Shown: positions 9,346-17,401 of the stretch, piece by piece
Layout of the letters: each line of letters begins with the position of its first letter
Position numbering within the stretch: position 1 is the stretch's first letter
NCBI GenBank assembly: GCA_949051815.1
Contig: CARQVR010000014.1
Coordinates: forward strand, 1 to 59,318
DNA length: 59,318 nucleotides
Source: an uncultured Lachnospiraceae bacterium
GTDB taxonomy: Bacteria; Bacillota; Clostridia; Lachnospirales; Lachnospiraceae
Direction of reading: 5' to 3'
Program-made: the position numbers and the translations under genes
Notes under the pieces: generated by a model
Databases searched by the model: none
What the model saw: only the letters and a program-made list of their open reading frames with translations
What the model was told of the DNA's origin: nothing

Positions 9346-12300
9346 ATGAGAGGGATGAGGAAGAGACGTATTCTCGCAATGCTGCTGGCTGCCTGCATGA
9401 TCGTGGAGAGTGCGGCTGTGGTATCGGCAGCGGAGCCGGAGCGGACGGCTGCGAAGACCATGGAAACGGAGACGACAGCCCTGGAGGCGCCGGCTGAGTC
9501 AGCAGAAGAGGAAACGACGGCAGGGAATGAGGAGCAGGTGCCGTCCGCGGAGGAGAATGGGGCGGATAAGGAGACAGAGACGCCGGAGAAAAACCCCGCG
9601 GATAGCGAGACGGAGAGACCGGGGGAAGGCGTGACGGAAGAACAGGAGCCGGAGGACATGCCAGGGACGCCGGAACAGGGAGCCGGGGAAGAATCAGGAG
9701 AAGGCACAGAGGACAATCCTGCGGAAGATACGGAGCAGCCACCGGCAGAAGATGGGGCCGATGAGCCGGAGCAGGATCCCGGTGCGGAGGAAGATCCGGC
9801 GGATGCGCCGGAGGCCGAAGAGCCTGTCGGACTGCCGGATGAAAATATGCCCGTGGAGGAGGAACCCGTCGATGAGGCGCAGATCATGTCACAGGCGGAG
9901 CCGCTTTCGGATGAGGAAATTACACCGGGCGGGACAGACATGAAGATCACATCCCTGAAACTGCGGCAGGAATATGGAGGGATTGTGCTGGTCTGGAAGT
10001 ATGATTGGAACGATATCGATGTCAATCAGGTGAGCGCCGTATTCGACCGGTGCAGGGTATACCGGTCTGAGACAGAAAACGGTTCTTATGAGCTGATATG
10101 GGAGACTACCGATGAAGACGGCCATTACAGCTATCGGGACGATGATGTGGAACGGGTCGCCGGAGGGGCGGCCAATAAGACCTATTACTACAAGGTCAGC
10201 GTGGTATACAGCAGAAGCGAGAAAGATGAGACCGGTGTTTTTGGTGACAACAAGCCGTACGAGAGTGAGCTTTCCGCTCCCGTCAACAACGCGGACGACT
10301 ATTATTACCGGAATGCTGATTTCTTTTTAAACGACGAGCCGGAGTATATCGGCGTATACGTCACAGATGACGACGGAAACCGGCTGGATTCGATTACCTT
10401 AAAGGAAGGAAAGGCGACATCCCTGCGCGTGACTGCCGTGAAAGCGGATGGTACGAAGGAGCAGGTGACGGGAAGGAGTAATTCGACATGGATTCTCTGC
10501 AGGCAGTATTATACGGGAAAGGAAATCGCGGAAAAATATTATGATGAATTTGACCATCTGGGAGAAGATAAGGCGACGCTTCTTCCGGAGCTGGGGGAAG
10601 ACACCCATGTATATGTAAAGGCGCTGTCAGGCTCTGCGGGCAGCGATACCTGTTATTTGATTTATAAGATGGAAGATTACTCCAGAGCAGGCGCTTTTAT
10701 ATGGCAGATTCCGGTTAGCATCGAAGAAGGGGACGGAAGTGACGAGCAGATAGATACCGGCGTGTACAACACGAAAGAGTCGCTCTGTCAGGGCATACGC
10801 GATACCATGGTGGCTCGTGAGGATACCACGCTCTACGCGACAGGCGGGTACGAGTGGTGGGCAGTATCCGATAATCCTGCCGGCTCCGATCTGGACTTCG
10901 AGGATGTTTTTGACTTCCACAGAGAGCGGGCAGGCATGAAACCTTGTGAAGGAGATTATCTGCTGCTGGCCATGGGGGATGCGTCCTCGGAGGTTTGGTT
11001 TGGTTCATGGCTGGAGATGAAGGATTCGGACTATATTTTTGGCGGGCAGTATCTGACCCAGTATACGGTGACACCCCATTTTATCACGACCAGAGGGCAG
11101 GAGGATCAGGTAGACCGGAAAATAAACGAGCTGATTCATACGGAAGGAGGCGCTCTGCATTCTTATAAGAACGCCGGCGACTACGCGAAAATCAAAGCGG
11201 CATACAATTATGTCAGAGACCATGTGAGCTATATCGGAACAACTACCCCGATTTATCACACCTGCTATTCCGCACTGATCAACAGGAAAGCTACCTGTCA
11301 GGGCTATGCGCTGTTGTTTTACAGGCTGGTGAGAGAGCTGGGCATTCCCTGCAGAGTGCTGATGGGGGTAGACGCCAACGCCCATACATACAATATTGTA
11401 CAGCTCGACGGCGCCTGGTATTATGTGGACACCAATGCCGGCGTACTGTTGAAAGGAACGGATGATTTTCAGCCGGCGACCCTGCAGTCACAGTATCGGA
11501 CACCCGCTTTTACCAGCGAGTATCTGTCGAAGATTTCCAAGAAGTCCTATGCCGGAAGCGGCGCGGACACAAGTGGATTGAAGGCCGTGGAGAGTCTGAC
11601 ATCGGAGGAGATCCGGGCAATAGACGGAAATCTGACGGCGGCGGCCGACCGGATGAAAGCCACATACACGATCGGCGGAGCGGCGGTTAAAGCATCGGGA
11701 ACGGTGAAATATCTGGAGGGCTGCAGCAGGTATCTGGGATATGAGGAGAATAAGAATATGCCCGCATCCGGCTATTTTCTGGGCCTTAAGCTGTCGGTAG
11801 ATACGGCCGGGTTTACAAAGGACGGAACGGTTACGGTCAGTTATTTCGATCAGGCGGGTGTACAGAAATCGGTGTCTTATGGCATGGATGACTTAAAAGA
11901 CGGTGCGGTGGCGCTGCTTGTAAATGTCACCGAAAATCCGGGCATGAAGATCAGCGTGGATTATGACGGGGAGGGCGAGACTTCCAGATATGAGGCGATG
12001 GTGTATGATCTGGATCTTTCCGGGTTAAAAAGGGAAAGCCGGTCGCAGAGCAGTGGAACCACAAAAGAGGTGAATAAGTATGGCATCGGACTTTCCGCGC
12101 CGATTGTGAAAAAATCCGCTGACGGAAAGACGATGGAAGCAGTCTATGAGGCGGTCGCTTATTCGGATCATGTCAAATGGACGGCGGAAGCAGAGGAGCA
12201 GAAGGGAAATTATATTGCTCTGCGAATAGATATGCCGGAATCCGTGAAAGCCACGGAGCTTGCAAAATCGCTCGAAGTTACGACGGACGATGGCGCAGCG

Positions 12301-14715
12301 CGGGCAGCACAGACACTTAAGCAGGGCTGGAATGAGACTGCGGACTGTTATATGGATGTGGCGGAAGACAGGACGGAAATTTATCTGGCGATGCAGGTGG
12401 AGAAAAATTTCACCAGGCGCTTCATGATTAGCTGGGGCGGTACGAATCCGCTGGCCTTTGTGCAGTCGCTGACGATTTCCGTGCCTGCCGACAGCGCATT
12501 GGAAAGCCGGAGCGAAAATGCGCTTCTGCCGGGAAGTATTGCCTTTAACGGTCTGGTGCCGACGATGTATGTGGGGCAGAACCAGAATGTTAATATCACG
12601 TTTCAGAAGAAGTATGAGAAGGACGAAATTCAGGTATTCTATGTTTCTGATGCGGCAGATGTCGTTGCGGTAAACAGAATAACCGGTGTCCTGCGGGCGC
12701 TGAAACCGGGTACGGCACAGATCACGGTGTCGGCAGTAGATAAATCGGGCAATGTTATCACGAAGACAGCCAGAATTACGGTAAAGGAACTTCCTGCGCC
12801 GACGGGCCTGAAAACCTCTTTGGTCAGGGATCATAATGTCAGCGTGAGCTGGAAGGCGAATACGACAGGGCAGTATACGGAAATCTATGCCATTCCGTAT
12901 CGCTTAACAACCTTTGGCACCAATAAGAAGGGTTGGATAGACGTGGTGGAAAATGCCTTAAAAGAGGCGGATATGGACGAAGTAAACCTTGCTTCTCTGG
13001 ATGACGACGAAAAGGCGGAAAAGCTGAATGCTTTAAAGGAAACTTTGGGGACAGGAGCATGGGCGGCAGTATCAGTTCCGGCAAAGGACAGCAGCGTGAC
13101 GCTGGAGGGATTGCAGGCGGAGACAGCGTATATTTTATATGCGAGAAATGTTTCAGTGACGGCGGCATCCACGCTTGTATCCGCAGGTGCGGCCTTCGGG
13201 AAAGTGGAGACGTCGGGTCCTGTATTCCATACAATCCGGCTGCAGCTTAAGAAAGGGGACGGCACTGTTCTTGCAGAGAGCACGGGCGAGGTTGACAAGA
13301 CAGTGATATATGAGGTGACGGACACGAATATCCCGGTGGAGTTCTCCTGGCGGCTGCTGGACGAGTCTGGGGCGGAAATGAATCCGGCTCCGGTATTTAC
13401 CAATATAAGATATACCACCGGTAACGGGGGCATTGTGAGCGTAAGTGCGCCGAAGAACGGCCCTGTCGGATTGAAATACGGCAGTCAGGTGGGAGAGACG
13501 GTTCTTATGGTGACCGGAAAGGATGCTTCCGGTATGTTACGGTCCTCTGAGCAGATCAGGGTCAGGGTGGTAAAAGCGCCCGGCAAACTGAAAGATAAGT
13601 CGACAACGCTGACAATCGGACAGAGCGTTTCTCTCAGGGAGCTGATCGGCACCGATCTGAAGGGAACGACGGCGGGAATGAATCTGGGCGGAATAGATTT
13701 TGCTTCGGCCCTTAAGGTGATTACCGACAGCAAATGCTTTGCGGTTTCCTGGCCGGACTCTTCGGAAACGCAGAAGCCGGAGGACGCGGTTATCACAGCG
13801 ATGGCGCTGATTGAGGGCAAGAGTGGAAATAAACTGGAAGTGCCTTTTCAGATGGGCAGCTCTGCAGCGAAGGCCAAAATCCAAATCAAGGATATGACGG
13901 CGGCTTCCATCAGCAGGATTACCGTCAGGGATACGTCGGCACTGATTGAGTTTAAGCCGGCTCCGGCAGTTATGAAAGTGTCTGCCGGCAGCAGATATTA
14001 TACGATGCACATTACGGATAAGGTGACCGGAGAGAGCGTGGAGGCAGCGGAGACGGAAACAGCCGGAATACCTTATACCTGCACCTTTACAGAGGGCGGG
14101 GAGGGAAAGAACTGGACATGTGAGGTCAAAGGGCTGTCCAGCAATAAAGCCTATGAGGCGGTGCTCACGGCGCATTATGACGCCGATGATAGCCATAAGA
14201 ACGCGAAGCCCGCTAAGGCCAGGAAATTTACGACAAAGAAACCGCTGCTGAATGCGGAGGGAAGCATTGGCATCAATTACGTCAGCCTTGACAAGCTGCA
14301 CGCGAACCCGGACGATGCCGGAACGGGCATTGATTATGACGCGGAAGGAGGCGTTATGCTGGAAAACAATGGAACATATGTATTTATGGCACAGGTCAGC
14401 AATCTGGCGAGGACGCTGGAGACGGATAAACTGAAATGGACGATTTCTTCCGGGGACAAGAGGGCGGCGTCCACCAAGGCATCATCATCCAGCTTTGAAA
14501 TGCAGCTTACGACGAAGCGAACAGGAACTTTCACGGTGACGGCTGCATCGACGGCTACGAAAATGCCGGTCGCAACCTTTGTGGTTACGGTGGTTCCCTA
14601 CCAGTCCGGCGGAGCGGGCGCACCGGAGCAGCCTCCGGTGCCGGATCAGACCGCGCTGCTTCCGGAGGCATATACGGGAGATATGCTGAAATCGAAACAG
14701 GAAGACGCGGCATAA
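9346..14715 (+). CDS. large secreted protein with transglutaminase-like domain and Ig-like (BIG2/FN3) modules
   Basis: About 1789 residues. A basic start and hydrophobic core (RILAMLLAACMIVESAAVVS) give a signal peptide. Residues about 30-190 form a Glu/Pro/Thr-rich acidic linker. An FN3-like module follows (ITSLKLRQEYGGIVLVWKYD), then a transglutaminase-like domain with Cys651 (KATCQGYALLF), His680 (NAHTYN) and Asp695 (YYVDTNAG), a complete triad. Later parts have a BIG2-like module (VNRITGVLRALKPGTAQITV) and further FN3-like stretches. There is no LPXTG signal and no C-terminal membrane segment, so surface attachment, if any, is by another route. AAGGAGGA supports ATG 9346 rather than the GTG at 9328. 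It may act as a cell-surface protease or cross-linker. A terminator follows directly. Confidence 0.9.
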   Translation: MRGMRKRRILAMLLAACMIVESAAVVSAAEPERTAAKTMETETTALEAPAESAEEETTAGNEEQVPSAEENGADKETETPEKNPADSETERPGEGVTEEQEPEDMPGTPEQGAGEESGEGTEDNPAEDTEQPPAEDGADEPEQDPGAEEDPADAPEAEEPVGLPDENMPVEEEPVDEAQIMSQAEPLSDEEITPGGTDMKITSLKLRQEYGGIVLVWKYDWNDIDVNQVSAVFDRCRVYRSETENGSYELIWETTDEDGHYSYRDDDVERVAGGAANKTYYYKVSVVYSRSEKDETGVFGDNKPYESELSAPVNNADDYYYRNADFFLNDEPEYIGVYVTDDDGNRLDSITLKEGKATSLRVTAVKADGTKEQVTGRSNSTWILCRQYYTGKEIAEKYYDEFDHLGEDKATLLPELGEDTHVYVKALSGSAGSDTCYLIYKMEDYSRAGAFIWQIPVSIEEGDGSDEQIDTGVYNTKESLCQGIRDTMVAREDTTLYATGGYEWWAVSDNPAGSDLDFEDVFDFHRERAGMKPCEGDYLLLAMGDASSEVWFGSWLEMKDSDYIFGGQYLTQYTVTPHFITTRGQEDQVDRKINELIHTEGGALHSYKNAGDYAKIKAAYNYVRDHVSYIGTTTPIYHTCYSALINRKATCQGYALLFYRLVRELGIPCRVLMGVDANAHTYNIVQLDGAWYYVDTNAGVLLKGTDDFQPATLQSQYRTPAFTSEYLSKISKKSYAGSGADTSGLKAVESLTSEEIRAIDGNLTAAADRMKATYTIGGAAVKASGTVKYLEGCSRYLGYEENKNMPASGYFLGLKLSVDTAGFTKDGTVTVSYFDQAGVQKSVSYGMDDLKDGAVALLVNVTENPGMKISVDYDGEGETSRYEAMVYDLDLSGLKRESRSQSSGTTKEVNKYGIGLSAPIVKKSADGKTMEAVYEAVAYSDHVKWTAEAEEQKGNYIALRIDMPESVKATELAKSLEVTTDDGAARAAQTLKQGWNETADCYMDVAEDRTEIYLAMQVEKNFTRRFMISWGGTNPLAFVQSLTISVPADSALESRSENALLPGSIAFNGLVPTMYVGQNQNVNITFQKKYEKDEIQVFYVSDAADVVAVNRITGVLRALKPGTAQITVSAVDKSGNVITKTARITVKELPAPTGLKTSLVRDHNVSVSWKANTTGQYTEIYAIPYRLTTFGTNKKGWIDVVENALKEADMDEVNLASLDDDEKAEKLNALKETLGTGAWAAVSVPAKDSSVTLEGLQAETAYILYARNVSVTAASTLVSAGAAFGKVETSGPVFHTIRLQLKKGDGTVLAESTGEVDKTVIYEVTDTNIPVEFSWRLLDESGAEMNPAPVFTNIRYTTGNGGIVSVSAPKNGPVGLKYGSQVGETVLMVTGKDASGMLRSSEQIRVRVVKAPGKLKDKSTTLTIGQSVSLRELIGTDLKGTTAGMNLGGIDFASALKVITDSKCFAVSWPDSSETQKPEDAVITAMALIEGKSGNKLEVPFQMGSSAAKAKIQIKDMTAASISRITVRDTSALIEFKPAPAVMKVSAGSRYYTMHITDKVTGESVEAAETETAGIPYTCTFTEGGEGKNWTCEVKGLSSNKAYEAVLTAHYDADDSHKNAKPAKARKFTTKKPLLNAEGSIGINYVSLDKLHANPDDAGTGIDYDAEGGVMLENNGTYVFMAQVSNLARTLETDKLKWTISSGDKRAASTKASSSSFEMQLTTKRTGTFTVTAASTATKMPVATFVVTVVPYQSGGAGAPEQPPVPDQTALLPEAYTGDMLKSKQEDAA

Positions 14716-14718
14716 AGG

Positions 14719-14756
14719 AAACCCTGCGGATGGAATTGTCTGTCCGCAGGGTTTTT
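14719..14756 (+). terminator. intrinsic terminator of the envelope gene unit
   Basis: AACCCTGCGGA pairs with TCCGCAGGGTT around an 11-base loop, and TTTTT follows. It lies 4 bases after the stop of the large secreted protein and before the convergent queT gene. Seen from the other strand it has an A-rich flank and may also stop queT transcription. Confidence 0.88.
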
Positions 14757-14799
14757 ACTGTGCGATTGTTTTTCACACGGAGAATATGATTCAGTCATA

Positions 14800-15345
14800 T
14801 TAATTGACAAAAATACGACTGCCGTATTTTTGCAGCGCCGTAAGCAGTATCATCCCCAGAATCCCGCAGGAGATTACTTCCCCCGCCCCCACGGTCAGGC
14901 AGTAGAAGCCGAGACACTGTATCAGTGACATGCCCTCGATCAGAAGTCCGTAGCCGTAGACCAGTATAAGCGGCACAATAACCGTATTCGCGAGAATCGG
15001 GCAGACAGGCGCGCACCATTTCCATTTCCGCAGGGCATAGGTGCCGAGCGCGCCGAGAAGCGTGGCCAGAGAGCCGAAAACAATATCGGGCAGAGCGCAT
15101 CCTGTGAGAATATTGCTCAGCAGACAGCCGATAAACAGTCCCGGAATGGCGGCGGGCGTAAAATAGGGTAAAACAGTGAGCGCTTCCGAGAAGCGTACCT
15201 GGACAGCGTAATTGGCCAGCCCGAAGGCGTTCGCGATAAAGGTCAATACGATGTAGAGTGCGGCGATCATAGCCGCCTGCGCCATGAAGAGCGCGTGAAT
15301 GCGTGCGGTTTTCACGGAAACCGCCTGTGTGTTTTGTGTTTTCAT
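14800..15345 (-). CDS. queT: QueT-family queuosine precursor transporter
   Basis: 181-residue membrane protein with about five to six hydrophobic helices, typical of the QueT (DUF988) S-component-like family. Family marks are the ALYIVLTFIANAFGLANYAV opening, VRFSEALTVLPYFTPAAIPG, and GCLLSNILTGCALPDIVFGS. Members are thought to bring in queuosine precursors, probably with a shared ECF energy module that is not in this window. The gene is headed by a well-formed preQ1-I riboswitch and a near-consensus promoter, which independently supports the role. GGAGA of the riboswitch tail is the ribosome site. Confidence 0.93.
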   Translation of the reverse strand: MKTQNTQAVSVKTARIHALFMAQAAMIAALYIVLTFIANAFGLANYAVQVRFSEALTVLPYFTPAAIPGLFIGCLLSNILTGCALPDIVFGSLATLLGALGTYALRKWKWCAPVCPILANTVIVPLILVYGYGLLIEGMSLIQCLGFYCLTVGAGEVISCGILGMILLTALQKYGSRIFVN

Positions 15346-15353
15346 GCAGTTGT

Positions 15354-15397
15354 CTCCTTTAGTTTTGTTTTACGTCAGGAAGGTCTCGAACTGACGT
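15354..15397 (-). promoter_or_regulatory. preQ1-I riboswitch controlling queT
   Basis: On the minus strand, ACGTCAG and CTGACGT form a 7-bp stem (15391-15397 with 15372-15378) around the 12-base loop TTCGAGACCTTC. An A-rich tail AAAACAAAACTAAAGGAG follows. The CCTT in the loop can pair with AAGG of the tail, giving the H-type pseudoknot of preQ1-I aptamers, and that AAGG is part of the queT ribosome site. Ligand binding would therefore hide the site and lower translation. Aptamer size, A-rich tail and downstream gene all fit the class. Confidence 0.82.
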
Positions 15398-15407
15398 TTT
15401 GTATTTG

Positions 15408-15432
15408 GGAAATTTTGTTTTACAAATTTTCC
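15408..15432. repeat. 25-bp imperfect palindrome in the queT leader
   Basis: GGAAATTTTGT and ACAAATTTTCC are inverted repeats around TTT, with one mismatched pair. It lies between the queT promoter and the riboswitch. It could be an operator or an RNA hairpin; no family is recognised. Confidence 0.45.
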
Positions 15433-15440
15433 AGATATTA

Positions 15441-15468
15441 AGTATACCAGCATATGCAAATAAGTCAA
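15441..15468 (-). promoter_or_regulatory. promoter of queT
   Basis: Minus-strand TTGACT (15463-15468), a 16-base spacer and TATACT (15441-15446). Near consensus, about 45 bases upstream of the riboswitch stem. Confidence 0.75.
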
Positions 15469-15540
15469 GTCTGTTTTTCCGGGCCGGAAACCCAAGCCGG
15501 AAACGAAGCGCCGGAAATCAGCATGTATCATCAAAAGGGG

Positions 15541-15879
15541 TCAGGATGATTCCTGCATTGCGACGATTTCCGACAAAATATTTGCGATATGTACCTGACT
15601 GTCGGGCGGCAGAGTCAGGAGCAGGTGATAAACCTGCATAGGTATGCTGTTGTCGCTGTGATTCATAGCCTCTATATTTTCCAGAAGTTTACTGACAGGA
15701 ATTTCCAGGCCCCTGGCGATCCGGCAAATGCTTTCTACGGTTGGATTTTTTTCTCCTCTTTCAAGCTGGCCGATATAAGTCGGATGAAGACAGCAGATTT
15801 CAGCCAGTTTTTCCTGTGTCATGCGCTTTTTCTTTCTGAAATGACGAATCCTTAGTCCCAATTCTTTCGCTATATCCAT
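15541..15879 (-). CDS. XRE-family transcriptional regulator
   Basis: 112 residues. An N-terminal Cro/CI-type helix-turn-helix spans about residues 7-62 (IRHFRKKKRMTQEKLAEICC, then TYIGQLERGEKNPT), with the usual MTQEKLA and LERGEKNP marks. The C-terminal 45 residues are helical and probably dimerise. An AAAGGA site precedes ATG 15879. It is divergent from the SGNH/MBOAT pair, whose promoter carries two direct repeats, so it is a good candidate to control that pair and itself. That link is inference from position. Confidence 0.9.
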   Translation of the reverse strand: MDIAKELGLRIRHFRKKKRMTQEKLAEICCLHPTYIGQLERGEKNPTVESICRIARGLEIPVSKLLENIEAMNHSDNSIPMQVYHLLLTLPPDSQVHIANILSEIVAMQESS

Positions 15880-15938
15880 TTAAAATGAGTCCTTTCCGGA
15901 ATATACCTGCAATGGTGTCCGTAATTGATTTTATGAAG

Positions 15939-16005
15939 ACAGACTATAGGTATTAAAGCGGACAAACAACAGACTATTGACATTAAAATAGAAGAAATAT
16001 ATACT
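15939..16005 (+). promoter_or_regulatory. promoter of the SGNH/MBOAT pair with two direct repeats
   Basis: TTGACA (15977-15982), a 17-base spacer and TATACT (16000-16005) form a near-perfect promoter. Two copies of ACAGACTAT followed by ATTAAA begin at 15939 and 15969, exactly 30 bp apart (about three helical turns). The second overlaps the -35 box. They could be operators for the divergent XRE regulator. The predicted transcript would begin about 7 bases before ATG 16019. Confidence 0.65.
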
Positions 16006-16018
16006 AAAAATATTAAAA

Positions 16019-17368
16019 ATGAATAAAAAAGAACATCAGAAAGCATTTTTGAAAATGGTAACCTATGTGAAATATATAAAAAGAGCGGCAGGCATAATAG
16101 CCGGTTTTATGATTTTTGCCGGAATGACACAGATGTTAAACGCGATGTTTGTGGATGACTCCGCTGAGTGGAATCGTGTCCTGTGGCATGACTTTTATGA
16201 GGATCAGGGAAAAATCGATCATTTATATCTGGGGTCTTCCCATGTATTTCGGGACGTCGATCCGCGGATTCTGGATCAGATGAGCGGCGCATATCATTTT
16301 AATCTGTCGACAGGGAGGCAGAAACTTAAAAGCTCCTATTATTTATTGCGGGAGGCTGACAGGCTGAATGACTTGTCTCATGTATATCTGGAAATGTATT
16401 ACGACGTGAATCTGGAAGATGATGGTGAGTATGTGGATTATAACCGCCATTGGCAAAATACGGATTATATGCGGCTGTCTTTTAACAAGATGGCATATAT
16501 AGCCGCAATCAAAGGCCCGGAGCAATATATAAATATCCTGCTTCCGTTTAGCAGATATCGAAGCTGTCTGGGGGATTGGGACTATATCAGGGAGCAGATA
16601 GAAGAAAAGAGGCAGGAAGAGTATCTCAATTATGGATACCGGGATGGAGACGCTGTATCTGCAGGGCAGGGCTTCCGCGAGGGTACGGGGGTATATAAGG
16701 AAAACCAAAAGTTTTTTGAGCAGAGGTCGGTACTTAGCGGTTATTCTATGCAAGGGGAGCCGGAGAAATACTGCCGTATGATTATTGAGTATTGTCAGAG
16801 CAGGGAAATTCCCATCACCCTGTTCGTATCGCCGATTTATGACCTGCAGCTGATCAGTACGCTTGCCTATGATGATTACGTAGAGGAAGTCAGGACTTTA
16901 GCGGATGAGTACGGCGTAGCGTTTTATGACTTTAACCTTGCAAAGGAAGCGTATTTTTCTCTGGAGAACGGAGAAGGTTTTATGGACAGCGGGCATTTGA
17001 ACAAATACGGAGCCGAAGTATTTACGCCTTTTCTTTATGAGGTGGTATCGGGGAAAGAGACGGATAACGACAAATATTTTTATGCCTCTTATAAAGAAAA
17101 GCTTGAGAAAACGCCGCCTGCCATATATGGCATTTACTGCTTCGATGTGAGGGAGGACAGAAGAAGGTGGATCGCTTCCAACCGCGATTCCGGGATGGAA
17201 TACCGGATCGTGGTAAAACCGGTAGAAGGCGGGATGTATGTGCTTCGGGATTTCGATGAAAACAAGCAGTTTGAACTTCCGGCGGAAGAAGAGGGGCTTT
17301 GCGTGATTGAGGCAAGAATGCGTTCATTTCCGGATGAGACCGTGCAGACGATGGAGATTTCATTTTAG
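16019..17368 (+). CDS. SGNH-hydrolase-like membrane protein, partner of MBOAT acyltransferase
   Basis: 449 residues. One membrane segment at about 19-40, then an extracytoplasmic domain. Block I reads LYLGSSHVFRDVDP, with the nucleophile serine in GSSH. A late block DSGHLNKYGAEVF supplies the Asp-x-x-His pair. This is the layout of DltD/AlgJ/AlgX-like proteins that work with an MBOAT O-acyltransferase to acylate cell-wall or exopolysaccharide sugars. The MBOAT gene follows after 33 bases. There is no ribosome site before ATG 16019, and the predicted transcript start is only about 7 bases upstream, so translation may be leaderless. An internal start at 16052 also lacks a clear site. The acceptor polymer is unknown. 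Confidence 0.85.
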   Translation: MNKKEHQKAFLKMVTYVKYIKRAAGIIAGFMIFAGMTQMLNAMFVDDSAEWNRVLWHDFYEDQGKIDHLYLGSSHVFRDVDPRILDQMSGAYHFNLSTGRQKLKSSYYLLREADRLNDLSHVYLEMYYDVNLEDDGEYVDYNRHWQNTDYMRLSFNKMAYIAAIKGPEQYINILLPFSRYRSCLGDWDYIREQIEEKRQEEYLNYGYRDGDAVSAGQGFREGTGVYKENQKFFEQRSVLSGYSMQGEPEKYCRMIIEYCQSREIPITLFVSPIYDLQLISTLAYDDYVEEVRTLADEYGVAFYDFNLAKEAYFSLENGEGFMDSGHLNKYGAEVFTPFLYEVVSGKETDNDKYFYASYKEKLEKTPPAIYGIYCFDVREDRRRWIASNRDSGMEYRIVVKPVEGGMYVLRDFDENKQFELPAEEEGLCVIEARMRSFPDETVQTMEISF

Positions 17369-17401
17369 GAAACCGGAAATGACATAAGAGGATAAAACAG
17401 T

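Noticed and set aside
9231..10025. 264-codon Ser/Pro-rich minus-strand frame
   Set aside because: It is the complement of the acidic Glu/Pro/Thr-rich linker of the secreted protein; a shadow of biased codons.
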